Position numbers and translations under genes: made by a program
Assembly (NCBI RefSeq): GCF_001660485.1
Contig: NZ_CP013979.1
Span: 3,224,001 to 3,288,000, forward strand
Reading direction: 5' to 3'
DNA length: 64,000 bases
From: Agromyces aureus
GTDB taxonomy: Bacteria; Actinomycetota; Actinomycetes; Actinomycetales; Microbacteriaceae
The notes under the pieces: generated by a model
Database searches by the model: none
What the model was told of the DNA's origin: nothing
What the model saw: only the letters and a program-made list of their open reading frames with translations
Shown here: one piece after another, positions 36,268 through 43,817 of the stretch
Position numbering within the stretch: position 1 is the first letter of the stretch
Layout: each line of letters opens with the position of its first letter

Positions 36268-38178
36268 CTACGCCTGCTGGTGCTCCAGGTGGTAGCGGAG
36301 GCTCGCGAGCTCGGCGCGGAGGGCCGCCGGCACACGGTCGCCGAATTGCTCGAAGTACTCCTCGGTCATGGCGCACTCAGCGAGCCACGAGTCGCGGTCG
36401 ACGTCGAACAGGTGCTCGAGCGCCTCGTCGGTGATGTCGAGTCCGTCGAGGTTCAGGGCGCCGGATGCCGGGAGCAGCCCGATGGGCGTCTCCTCGACCT
36501 CTGCGCTGCCCTCGATGCGACCGACGATCCACTCGAGCACGCGCGAGTTCTCGCCGAACCCGGGCCAGAGGAACGAGCCGTCGTCACCCTTGCGGAACCA
36601 GTTCACCTGGAAGATCTTCGGGGCGTTCGTGCCGAGCACGCGGCCCATCTTGACCCAGTGGCTCCAGTAGTCGGCCATGTTGTAGCCGCAGAACGGGAGC
36701 ATGGCGAACGGGTCGCGGCGGAGCTCCCCGACGGTGCCCTCGGCGGCCGCCGTCTGCTCCGACGAGATCGTCGCGCCCATGAAGACGCCGTGCTTCCAGC
36801 TGCGGGCCTCGGCCACGAGCGGCACGTTCGTCGCGCGACGGCCGCCGAACAGGATCGCGTCGATCGGCACGCCGTCGTGCGCGTCCCAGTCGTCGGAGAT
36901 CTGCGGGCACTGGGCTGCGGCGACCGTGAAGCGCGAGTTCGGGTGCGCCGCGGGCCGACCGGAAGCCGGGGTCCACGGGTTGCCCTCCCAGTCGGTGAGC
37001 TCGGCCGGCGCGGTGTCGGTCAGGCCCTCCCACCAGACGTCGCCGTCGGGCCGCAGTGCCACGTTCGTGAAGATCGTGTTGCCCCAGAGCGTGTCGACCG
37101 CGGTCGGGTTGGTCGACTCGCCCGTACCGGGGGCGACGCCGAAGAAGCCGGCCTCGGGGTTGATCGCGTACAGGCGGCCGTCGGCGCCGGGGCGCATCCA
37201 GGCGATGTCGTCGCCGATCGTCTCGACCTTCCAGCCGGGGATCGTCGGCTGCAGCATGGCGAGGTTCGTCTTGCCGCAGGCCGACGGGAACGCCGCCGCC
37301 ACGTGGTAGCTGCGACCCTCGGGCGAGGTGATCTTGATGAGGAGCATGTGCTCGGCGAGCCAGCCCTCGTCGCGGGCCATGACGCTCGCGATGCGGAGCG
37401 CGAAGCACTTCTTCGCGAGCAGGGCGTTGCCGCCGTAGCCCGAGCCGTACGACCAGATCTCGCGCGAGTCGGGGAACTGCACGATGTACTTCGTCTCGTT
37501 GCAGGGCCAGTCGGCCTCGGCGACGCGGTGGCCGACGCCGTCGACGAGCGGGTGTCCGACCGAGTGCACGGTGCGCACCCACGGGTCGCCCGCCTCGATG
37601 AGGCGGTAGACCTGCTCGCCCATGCGCGTCATGATGCCCATCGAGAGCACGACGTACGGGGAGTCGGTGATCTCGACGCCGAGCTGGCTGATCGGTCCGC
37701 CGAGCGGGCCCATCGAGAACGGCACGACGTACATCGTGCGGCCCTTCATCGAGCCGTCGAACACGTCGTCGAGTTCGCCGCGCATGGCCTTCGGGTCGCG
37801 CCAGTTGTTCGTGGGGCCGGCGTCCTCCTCGTAGGTCGAGCAGATGAAGGTGCGGTCCTCGACCCGGGCGACGTCGCGCGGGTCGGTACGTGCGAGATAG
37901 CTGTTCGGGCGCCACTCGGGGTTCAGCTTGATCAGCTTGCCCTCGGCCACGAGTTGCTTGGTGAGCAGGTCGGCCTCGTGCTTCGAGCCGTCGCACCAGA
38001 CGATCTCGTCGGGCTTGGTGAGCGCGGCGACCTCGGCGACCCAGGCGCGCAGATCGGCGTCGGTCGTGCCGTGCGCGGCGGCGCGGCCGGCGCTGGTCGC
38101 GGTCGGTGCGTCTGCGCGGTCGGTGTCGGATGCGTCGACGGATGCCTCGGTGCCGGGCGTGAACTCGGAGATGGTCAT
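36268..38178 (-). CDS. pckG: Phosphoenolpyruvate carboxykinase (GTP)
   Basis: The 636-residue enzyme converts oxaloacetate and GTP to phosphoenolpyruvate, CO2 and GDP, the entry step of gluconeogenesis. GTP-type signatures are present: [20 protein letters not shown], the P-loop-like [16 protein letters not shown] with the active-site Cys, IGDDIAWM (metal Asp), and [25 protein letters not shown]. The first 40 residues are a low-complexity Asp/Ala/Thr extension. ATG 38178 has GAAGGG upstream. It is divergent from a RamB-like regulator, and a gluconeogenic-type GapB lies 8 kb away. Confidence 0.96.
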   Translation of the reverse strand: MTISEFTPGTEASVDASDTDRADAPTATSAGRAAAHGTTDADLRAWVAEVAALTKPDEIVWCDGSKHEADLLTKQLVAEGKLIKLNPEWRPNSYLARTDPRDVARVEDRTFICSTYEEDAGPTNNWRDPKAMRGELDDVFDGSMKGRTMYVVPFSMGPLGGPISQLGVEITDSPYVVLSMGIMTRMGEQVYRLIEAGDPWVRTVHSVGHPLVDGVGHRVAEADWPCNETKYIVQFPDSREIWSYGSGYGGNALLAKKCFALRIASVMARDEGWLAEHMLLIKITSPEGRSYHVAAAFPSACGKTNLAMLQPTIPGWKVETIGDDIAWMRPGADGRLYAINPEAGFFGVAPGTGESTNPTAVDTLWGNTIFTNVALRPDGDVWWEGLTDTAPAELTDWEGNPWTPASGRPAAHPNSRFTVAAAQCPQISDDWDAHDGVPIDAILFGGRRATNVPLVAEARSWKHGVFMGATISSEQTAAAEGTVGELRRDPFAMLPFCGYNMADYWSHWVKMGRVLGTNAPKIFQVNWFRKGDDGSFLWPGFGENSRVLEWIVGRIEGSAEVEETPIGLLPASGALNLDGLDITDEALEHLFDVDRDSWLAECAMTEEYFEQFGDRVPAALRAELASLRYHLEHQQA

Positions 38179-38284
38179 CGTCGTCCCTTCTGTGGTGCCG
38201 GTTTCGCCTCGCGGCGACCCCGGAATCGGTTCGTGTTTCCAGAATGCGGCGGATTGCGACATCCGACCGAGCAATTCAGGTGTT

Positions 38285-38310
38285 AAGAATGTGAGTTCTT
38301 TCGATAGGCT
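38285..38310 (+). promoter_or_regulatory. Leaderless promoter and inverted repeat of the RamB-like gene
   Basis: TAGGCT (38305-38310) ends six bases before ATG 38317. AAGAA-N6-TTCTT (38285-38300) occupies the spacer between -35 and -10 positions, suitable for autoregulation or for control of the divergent pckG. Confidence 0.55.
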
Positions 38311-38316
38311 TAAGGC

Positions 38317-39759
38317 ATGAAGGCCGGAACCACCGATCTCGCGACCCTGGGTCAGCGCATCCGACACTTCCGCGGCGAGCGCGGCATGACCCTCGACCAG
38401 GCGGGCGAGGCCGTCGGGCTCGCGGGGTCGCAGCTCTCGCTCATCGAGAACGGCAAGCGCGAGCCCAAGCTCTCGACGCTCGACGCGCTCGCGTCGGCAT
38501 TCGGCATCGGGCTCGAAGACCTGCTCTCGCGCGAGGCGCCGAGCCCTCGCGCGGCGCTCGAGCTCGAGCTCGGGCGCGCGCAGGCGAGTCCGCTCTACGC
38601 GAGCCTCGGGCTGCCGGCGATCCGCGCGGGCCGGGGCATCGGCGACGAGACCCTCGAGGCGATCGTGGGCCTGCACCGCGAGCTGCAGCGTCGCGCCAGC
38701 CAGGCGATCGCGACGCCCGAAGAGGCACGACGGGCCAACACCGACCTCCGCGAGCGCATGCGCGAGCGCGCGAACCACCTGCCCGACATCGAGCAGCTCG
38801 CCGAGGAGCAGGTGCGGGCCGCCGGCCACCGCACGGGCGCGGTCACGCACCGCGAGGTGAGCGTCATGGCCGAGCGGCTCGGATTCCAGCTCATCTACGT
38901 CAACGACCTGCCCGACTCGACGCGGTCGATCACCGACCTCGACAACGGGCGGATCTACCTGCCGCCCGCGTCGATCCCGGGCGGGCACGGGCTGCGGTCG
39001 ATGGCGCTGCAGGCCATGGCGCACCGCCTGCTCGGCCACCAGCCGCCGGCCAGCTACGACGAGTTCCTCTGGCAGCGGCTCGAGATCAACTACTTCGCCG
39101 CAGCCTGCCTGATGCCGCTCGACGCCTCCGTCGCGTTCCTGCAGCAGGCCAAGAAAGAGAAACGGCTCGCCATCGAGGACTTCCGCGACGCATTCGGCGT
39201 CACGCACGAGGCCGCGGCGCTGCGGTTCACGAACCTCGCCACGACCTCCCTCGACATGACCGTGCACTTCCTGCGCGTGGCAGGCGACGGCGCCCTGCTG
39301 AAGGGCTACGAGAACGACGGGCTGCCGCTGCCGACCGACGTCACGGGCTCGATCGAGGGCCAGTGGGTGTGCAAGAAGTGGAGTGCGCGCACCGCGTTCG
39401 AGCACACCAACCGCACGACCGAGAACTACCAGTACACCGATACGCCCGCCGGCACGTTCTGGTGCGCCACGCAGACCGGCCGAACGGATGCCGCGGAGTT
39501 CTCGATCTCGGTCGGCGTGCCGTTCGCGCAGGCGAAGTGGTTCCGCGGCCGCGAGACGACCCTGCGCGCCGTGTCGACGTGCCCCGACGAGGCGTGCTGC
39601 CGTCGGGCGCCCGACGGGCTCGCCGAGCGCTGGGCCGGGCGCGCCTGGCCGAGTGCGCGCCTGCACGCGCACGTGCTCTCGCCGCTGCCCTCCGGCACGT
39701 TCCCGGGCGTCGACGACGCCGAGGTGTACGCGTTCCTCGAGGCGCACGCCGAGCAGTAA
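38317..39759 (+). CDS. RamB/ScfR-like XRE-family regulator with ImmA/IrrE-like domain
   Basis: The 480-residue protein has an N-terminal XRE helix-turn-helix (residues 8-62: [41 protein letters not shown]). A middle ImmA/IrrE-like domain and a C-terminal DUF2083-type region with cysteines ([11 protein letters not shown]) follow. This is the layout of RamB and the short-chain fatty acyl regulators that control acetate, glyoxylate and propionate metabolism. The peptidase motif is degenerate (MAHRLLGHQ rather than HExxH), so it is probably a ligand-binding rather than a proteolytic domain. Divergence from pckG suggests control of gluconeogenesis. Confidence 0.87.
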   Translation: MKAGTTDLATLGQRIRHFRGERGMTLDQAGEAVGLAGSQLSLIENGKREPKLSTLDALASAFGIGLEDLLSREAPSPRAALELELGRAQASPLYASLGLPAIRAGRGIGDETLEAIVGLHRELQRRASQAIATPEEARRANTDLRERMRERANHLPDIEQLAEEQVRAAGHRTGAVTHREVSVMAERLGFQLIYVNDLPDSTRSITDLDNGRIYLPPASIPGGHGLRSMALQAMAHRLLGHQPPASYDEFLWQRLEINYFAAACLMPLDASVAFLQQAKKEKRLAIEDFRDAFGVTHEAAALRFTNLATTSLDMTVHFLRVAGDGALLKGYENDGLPLPTDVTGSIEGQWVCKKWSARTAFEHTNRTTENYQYTDTPAGTFWCATQTGRTDAAEFSISVGVPFAQAKWFRGRETTLRAVSTCPDEACCRRAPDGLAERWAGRAWPSARLHAHVLSPLPSGTFPGVDDAEVYAFLEAHAEQ

Positions 39760-39796
39760 GAAGGGCTCGCAGCCGCCGAGCATCGGGTGCCACGTC

Positions 39797-39876
39797 GCAA
39801 CTCCGGATGCGGGCGTCGACTCGCCGCAGACGTCGCGCGACACGCCGGACGCGGGGCCGCGACATCCGGAGTTCGG
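39797..39876. repeat. 80-bp palindromic repeat, copy B
   Basis: AACTCCGGATG (39799-39809) and CATCCGGAGTT (39863-39873) are perfect inverted arms. It belongs to the same CTCCGGA subfamily as copy A. Confidence 0.82.
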
Positions 39877-39941
39877 CCGCGCACCCGGCCGCAGAACGCC
39901 CGCCCGCGGCATCCGCCCGACCGCCTGATCCCTCGACCTGT

Positions 39942-40021
39942 GCGCAATTCAGGATGCCTCGGCGACACGCCGCCGTGCGAACCCCGACGCGCCGGAAACC
40001 GCGTGGATCTCCTGAATTCGA
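39942..40021. repeat. 80-bp palindromic repeat, copy C
   Basis: AATTCAGG (39946-39953) pairs with CCTGAATT (40011-40018). The left half (39944-39973) is identical over 30 bases to copy D at 61277-61306. Confidence 0.85.
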
Positions 40022-40075
40022 CACCGCTCGCCGCCCGAACCGGTCGCCGCTGCATCCGTCACGATGAAGTGACTG

Positions 40076-40104
40076 TTGCAATAGTGTGTGCCACACAGTA
40101 TCGT
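40076..40104 (+). promoter_or_regulatory. padR promoter with palindromic operator
   Basis: The -35 TTGCAA (40076-40081) and -10 TATCGT (40099-40104) are 17 bp apart, and the -10 ends seven bases before ATG 40112. A 21-bp near-palindrome (40081-40101), with arms TGTGTG and CACACA flanked by ATA and TAT, fills the spacer. It matches the ATGT/ACAT-like style of PadR operators and implies autorepression. Confidence 0.65.
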
Positions 40105-40111
40105 GTGACGC

Positions 40112-40519
40112 ATGAACCCCGATGAGACGACGACCGCGCACCTGCAGGAGCTGCGCCGCGGCACGGTCGTGCTCGCCTGCCTCGTGCGCCTGCGCACGCC
40201 CGACTACGGGTACGCGCTGCTCGAGTCGCTGAACGGCCTCGGCATCCTCGTCGACGCGAACACGCTGTACCCGCTGCTCCGTCGCCTCGAGAAGCAGGGC
40301 CTGCTCACGAGCGAGTGGAACACCGACGAGGCGAGGCCCCGCAAGTTCTACCGCACGAGCCCCACCGGCGACGCGCTCGCGATCGCCCTCAGGTCCGACT
40401 GGCGCCGCATCGACGACGCCCTCGGCGGACTCACCACCGACCAAGCGGGCGGCAACGGCCCCGCCGACACCACCGGCGCCGACACCACCGGCACCGACAC
40501 CACCGGAGACGCATCATGA
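40112..40519 (+). CDS. PadR-family transcriptional regulator
   Basis: The 135-residue protein has the PadR winged helix: LRRGTVVLACLVRL, YGYALLESLNGLGILVDANT, LYPLLRRLEKQGLLTSEW and PRKFYRTSPTG. A Thr/Asp/Gly tail (TTGADTTGTDTTG) follows. It overlaps the next gene by four bases (ATGA). That gene encodes a membrane protein with a HAAS-like N-terminal region, a pairing common in Firmicutes and Actinobacteria in which the regulator controls itself and its membrane partner. Confidence 0.9.
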   Translation: MNPDETTTAHLQELRRGTVVLACLVRLRTPDYGYALLESLNGLGILVDANTLYPLLRRLEKQGLLTSEWNTDEARPRKFYRTSPTGDALAIALRSDWRRIDDALGGLTTDQAGGNGPADTTGADTTGTDTTGDAS

Positions 40520-41526
40520 CCGACCTCACCGACCGCTACCTCTTCGCGGCCACGCGCAGCCTTCCCGCGGCGCAGCGCGAGGACCTCTCGAGGGACCTCG
40601 CCGAGCGCATCGCCGACACGATCGACGCCCGCATCGAGTCTGGTGCCTCGACCCCCGAGACCGCCGAGCGCGACGCTCTCATCGAGCTCGGCCACCCTGC
40701 ATCGCTCGCGGCGACGTACAGCGACCGACCCCTCGTGCTCATCGGGCCGCGCTACTTCCTGATCTGGAAGCGACTGCTGCTCTTCCTCGAGTCGTTCGTG
40801 CCGGCGACCGTCGCAGGCGTCGCCGCCCTCGGCCTCGTGATCTCGGGCGGCGGCTGGGAGGTCATCGGCGCGGCGATCGGCATCGGCATCAACGTCGCCG
40901 TGCAGCTCGCGTTCTGGACGACCGCCGTGTTCGCCATGATCGAGCGGTTCGGCACGGGCACCGACGCCGAGCTCGGCTGGACGCCCGAGCACCTCCCGCA
41001 ACTGCCGGAGGTGCGGCGCCCGCACCGCCGCGCCGACCTCATCGCGAGCCTGGTCTGGCTCGTGATCGCCGCCGGGTTCGTCGTGTGGCAGCAGTTCGGC
41101 GTCGTCTGGGTCGACGGCGAGCGCATCGCGGTGCCGCTGCTCGCGCCCGATCTGTGGTCGTTCTGGCTGCCGTACCTGTTCGTGCTCATCGCGCTCGAGG
41201 CCGCCTTCGCCGTCTGGATCTACCGCAGCGACTGGAACTGGGTGAACGCGCTCGTGAACGTCGCGCTGAATGCGGCGTTCGCGGTTCCGGCGGTCTGGCT
41301 CTTCGTCGAAGGCCGCCTGCTCAGCCCCGAGTTCCTCGCGGTGATCGAACCGCACCTCGACGCCGATGCGGAGTGGGTGCTGTCGGTGATCTTCGTCGCG
41401 GGCGTCGTCGCCGCCTGCGCCTGGGATGCGATCGACGGCATCGTCAAGGCGGTGCGCGGCGGCGGCCGCGGCACGCTCGACTTCCCGGGCAACCGCAGCC
41501 CGCGTCGCGCAAGCGCCAACCACTGA
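40516..41526 (+). CDS. Membrane protein with HAAS/permease-prefix-type N-terminal domain
   Basis: The 336-residue protein starts with a roughly 70-residue helical domain (RYLFAATRSLPAAQREDLSRDLAERI, AERDALIELGHPASLAATYS), which matches the HAAS or permease-prefix regions that partner with PadR regulators. About seven hydrophobic segments follow (residues 95-130, 155-190, 205-300). The function is unknown; signalling to the adjacent PadR through the prefix domain is the usual proposal. It is translationally coupled to padR by ATGA. A 36-bp perfect palindrome follows the stop. Confidence 0.8.
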   Translation: MTDLTDRYLFAATRSLPAAQREDLSRDLAERIADTIDARIESGASTPETAERDALIELGHPASLAATYSDRPLVLIGPRYFLIWKRLLLFLESFVPATVAGVAALGLVISGGGWEVIGAAIGIGINVAVQLAFWTTAVFAMIERFGTGTDAELGWTPEHLPQLPEVRRPHRRADLIASLVWLVIAAGFVVWQQFGVVWVDGERIAVPLLAPDLWSFWLPYLFVLIALEAAFAVWIYRSDWNWVNALVNVALNAAFAVPAVWLFVEGRLLSPEFLAVIEPHLDADAEWVLSVIFVAGVVAACAWDAIDGIVKAVRGGGRGTLDFPGNRSPRRASANH

Positions 41527-41560
41527 GGTCGGGGTCGGCCCGGCCCGACGACCGGCGCAG

Positions 41561-41596
41561 GACGAGGGGCGGATGCCGCGGCATCCGCCCCTCGTC
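41561..41596. terminator. 36-bp perfect palindrome (bidirectional terminator)
   Basis: The sequence is exactly self-complementary over 36 bases, GACGAGGGGCGGATGCCG and its reverse complement, with no spacer. It lies between convergent genes. Confidence 0.8.
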
Positions 41597-41635
41597 ATGT
41601 TCACCGCCGGGCGCGGCGGGCGCAGGTTCGAGCGG

Positions 41636-42427
41636 TTACTTCGGCCCCATGCGGATCGCCCCGTCGAGGCGGATCGTCTCGCCGTTCAGCAGCGGGTTCT
41701 CGACGATGTGGCGCACGAGCCCGGCGTACTCGGCGGGCGTGCCCATGCGCGAGGGATGCGGGATCTGCTCCTCGAGGGAGGCCTGCACCTCGGGCGGCAT
41801 GCCCGCCATCATGGGCGTCTGCATGATGCCCGGCGCGATCGTGACGACCCTGATGAGCAGCTTCGAGAGGTCGCGCGCGAGCGGCAGGGTCATGGCCGCG
41901 ACGCCGCCCTTCGAGGCCGAGTAGGCGGCCTGCCCGATCTGGCCGTCGAAGGCCGCGACCGAGGCGGTGTTGACGATGACCCCGCGCTCGGCGGTGTCGG
42001 GCACCCCAGGCAGGGTCTGCACGACGACGGGGTCGTTGGCCGACATCGCGGCCGCCGCGAGCCGCGCGACGTTGAACGTTCCGATGAGGTTGATGCGGAT
42101 GGTGCGCTCGAACGCGTCGAGCGCGAGGGGTCCGTCGCGCCCGACCGTGCGGCCGGCCGTCGCGATGCCCGCGCAGCTCACGGCCACGCGGAGCGGCGCA
42201 CGCTGCTGCACGAGGTCGATCGCCGCCTGCACGGAGGCCTCGTCGGTGACGTCGGCCGGTGCGAAGCGCACGCGATCGCCGAGCTCTTGCGCGGTCTGCT
42301 CGCCGGGTGAGCCGGGGAGGTCGAGGATGACCACCTGGGCGCCGGCTGCGGCGAGCACGGCGGCCGTGCCCCGCCCGAGCCCGGAGGCGCCTCCGGTGAC
42401 GATCGCGCCTGCGTCGGTCAGCTGCAT
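41636..42427 (-). CDS. Short-chain dehydrogenase, 3-hydroxyacyl-CoA dehydrogenase-like
   Basis: The 263-residue Rossmann-fold oxidoreductase carries the SDR cofactor motif TGGASGLG near residue 11. It also has the NAD-selective Asp in VVILDLPG, the NTAS of the catalytic tetrad, and YSASKGG (Tyr/Lys). Residues such as SCAGIATAGRT and GPLALDAFERTIRINLIGTF resemble the human HSD17B10 type of 3-hydroxyacyl-CoA dehydrogenase. The upstream thiolase on the same strand supports a role in beta-oxidation-like degradation. ATG 42427 has AAGGA about ten bases upstream. A long hairpin separates it from the thiolase. Confidence 0.88.
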   Translation of the reverse strand: MQLTDAGAIVTGGASGLGRGTAAVLAAAGAQVVILDLPGSPGEQTAQELGDRVRFAPADVTDEASVQAAIDLVQQRAPLRVAVSCAGIATAGRTVGRDGPLALDAFERTIRINLIGTFNVARLAAAAMSANDPVVVQTLPGVPDTAERGVIVNTASVAAFDGQIGQAAYSASKGGVAAMTLPLARDLSKLLIRVVTIAPGIMQTPMMAGMPPEVQASLEEQIPHPSRMGTPAEYAGLVRHIVENPLLNGETIRLDGAIRMGPK

Positions 42428-42454
42428 GGGTTCGGGGTCCTTTCGTTCGTTCGT

Positions 42455-42505
42455 TCGGTCGCATGTGGTCGGAATACGTCCATCATTCCGACCACATGCG
42501 ACCGA
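42455..42505 (-). terminator. 21-bp perfect hairpin between thiolase and SDR genes
   Basis: The arms 42455-42475 and 42485-42505 are exact reverse complements, core GGTCGCATGTGGTCGGAAT, around a nine-base loop. A TTCG tetranucleotide run (42443-42456) abuts it. It may terminate or attenuate read-through from the thiolase. Confidence 0.7.
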
Positions 42506-42545
42506 TCGAGGGGTGGTGCGGGTCTGAGGGGTGGGTCCGCGTTCG

Positions 42546-43730
42546 CTAGACGCGTTCGATGATCGTGGCGTTGGCCATGCCGCCGCCCTCGCACATGGTC
42601 TGCAGCCCGTAGCGCCCGCCGGTGGCCTCGAGCTGGTTCACGAGGGTCGTGAGCAGGCGCGTGCCCGAGGACCCGAGCGCGTGGCCGAGGGCGATGGCGC
42701 CGCCCCGGGGGTTGAGCTTCGCGACCTCCGCCCCGGTCTCGGCGAGCCAGGCGAGCGGAACGGACGCGAACGCCTCGTTCACCTCGTAGGCGTCGATGTC
42801 GTCGTGGCCGAGGCCGGCGCGGGCGAGCACGCGCTCGGTCGCCGGGATCACGCCGGTGAGCATGTACAGCGGATCGCTGCCCACGACGGCGAACGAGCGG
42901 AATCGCGCGCGGGGCGTCAGTCCGAGCTTCTCTGCGGCATCCGCACTCATGATGAGGGCGGCGGATGCGCCGTCGGTGAGCGGCGAGGAGTTGCCGGGCG
43001 TGATGCGCCAGTCGAGCTCGGGGAACCGCTCGGCCAGCGCGTCGGTGCGGAAGGCCGGGTTCAGGCCGGCGAGCCCCTCGGCCGTGGTGCCGGGGCGCAC
43101 GGTCTCGTCGGCGAGCGAGGCGTGCGCGTCGAGGCCTGGCACGGGCACGACCTCGGTCGCGAACGCACCCGACTCCCCCGCGACTGCGGCGAGCGCATGC
43201 GAGCGAGCCGCGTAGGCGTCGAGCTCGGCGCGCGAGAGGCCCCACTTCGCCGCGATGAGCTCGGCCGAGACGCCCTGGTTCACGAGCCCGTCGGGGTAGC
43301 GCGAGCGGATGCGGCTGCCGTACGGGTCGGCGCCGGCCGCGCTCGAGCCGAGCGGCACGCGGCTCATCGACTCGACGCCGCACGCGATGACGATGTCGGC
43401 CTGGCCGGCCAGCACGGCCTGCGCCGCGAACGTCGCCGCCTGCTGGCTCGACCCGCACTGGCGGTCGATCGTGGTGCCCGGCACGTGCTCGGGGAACCCG
43501 GCGGCCAGCACGGCGTTGCGGGTCACGTTGTACGACTGCTCGGCGACCTGGCTGACGCATCCGCCGATCACGTCGTCGACGAGACCGGGGTCGAGGTCGT
43601 TGCGGTTCACGAGCGAGTCGAGCACGCCCGCCAGCAGGTCGACCGGATGCACGCCCGAGAGCAGGCCGCCCGGCTTGCCCCGGCCCGCCGGAGTACGGAT
43701 CACATCGACGATGACGGCTTCGGCGCTCAT
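42546..43730 (-). CDS. Acetyl-CoA C-acyltransferase (thiolase)
   Basis: The 394-residue thiolase has all three family signatures: the acyl-enzyme Cys in TTIDRQCGSSQQA, the NEAFASVPLAW motif, GGAIALGHALGSSG (catalytic His) and CEGGGMANA (second catalytic Cys). Its length and motifs fit acyl-CoA thiolases of steroid or fatty-acid breakdown as well as acetoacetyl-CoA thiolases. The chain-length preference is not readable. ATG 43730 has TAGGCT six bases upstream. It is followed by an SDR resembling 3-hydroxyacyl-CoA dehydrogenase, giving the last two steps of a beta-oxidation round. Confidence 0.93.
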   Translation of the reverse strand: MSAEAVIVDVIRTPAGRGKPGGLLSGVHPVDLLAGVLDSLVNRNDLDPGLVDDVIGGCVSQVAEQSYNVTRNAVLAAGFPEHVPGTTIDRQCGSSQQAATFAAQAVLAGQADIVIACGVESMSRVPLGSSAAGADPYGSRIRSRYPDGLVNQGVSAELIAAKWGLSRAELDAYAARSHALAAVAGESGAFATEVVPVPGLDAHASLADETVRPGTTAEGLAGLNPAFRTDALAERFPELDWRITPGNSSPLTDGASAALIMSADAAEKLGLTPRARFRSFAVVGSDPLYMLTGVIPATERVLARAGLGHDDIDAYEVNEAFASVPLAWLAETGAEVAKLNPRGGAIALGHALGSSGTRLLTTLVNQLEATGGRYGLQTMCEGGGMANATIIERV

Positions 43731-43736
43731 GCGCCA

Positions 43737-43742
43737 AGCCTA
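43737..43742 (-). promoter_or_regulatory. Leaderless-type -10 box of the thiolase gene
   Basis: Read on the minus strand, TAGGCT ends six bases before ATG 43730. Confidence 0.5.
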
Positions 43743-43817
43743 CGGCGGCCCGCGGTGCCCGCGCCGCTCAGGGGTAGTCCGGATGCCGGGGGCGGCCGCA
43801 CGCCGGAGGATCGGCGC

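Larger units (their letters stand above)
39760..40111. other. Intergenic region with two palindromic repeats and the padR promoter
   Basis: This 352-bp gap between same-strand genes contains palindromic repeats B and C in tandem, one GCGGCATCCG motif between them, and the operator/promoter of the PadR gene at 40076-40104. No coding frame is supported. Confidence 0.6.

Noticed and set aside
39005..39050. Active ImmA-type zinc peptidase in the RamB-like protein
   Set aside because: The expected HExxH reads HRLLGH, so the zinc-binding motif is not conserved.
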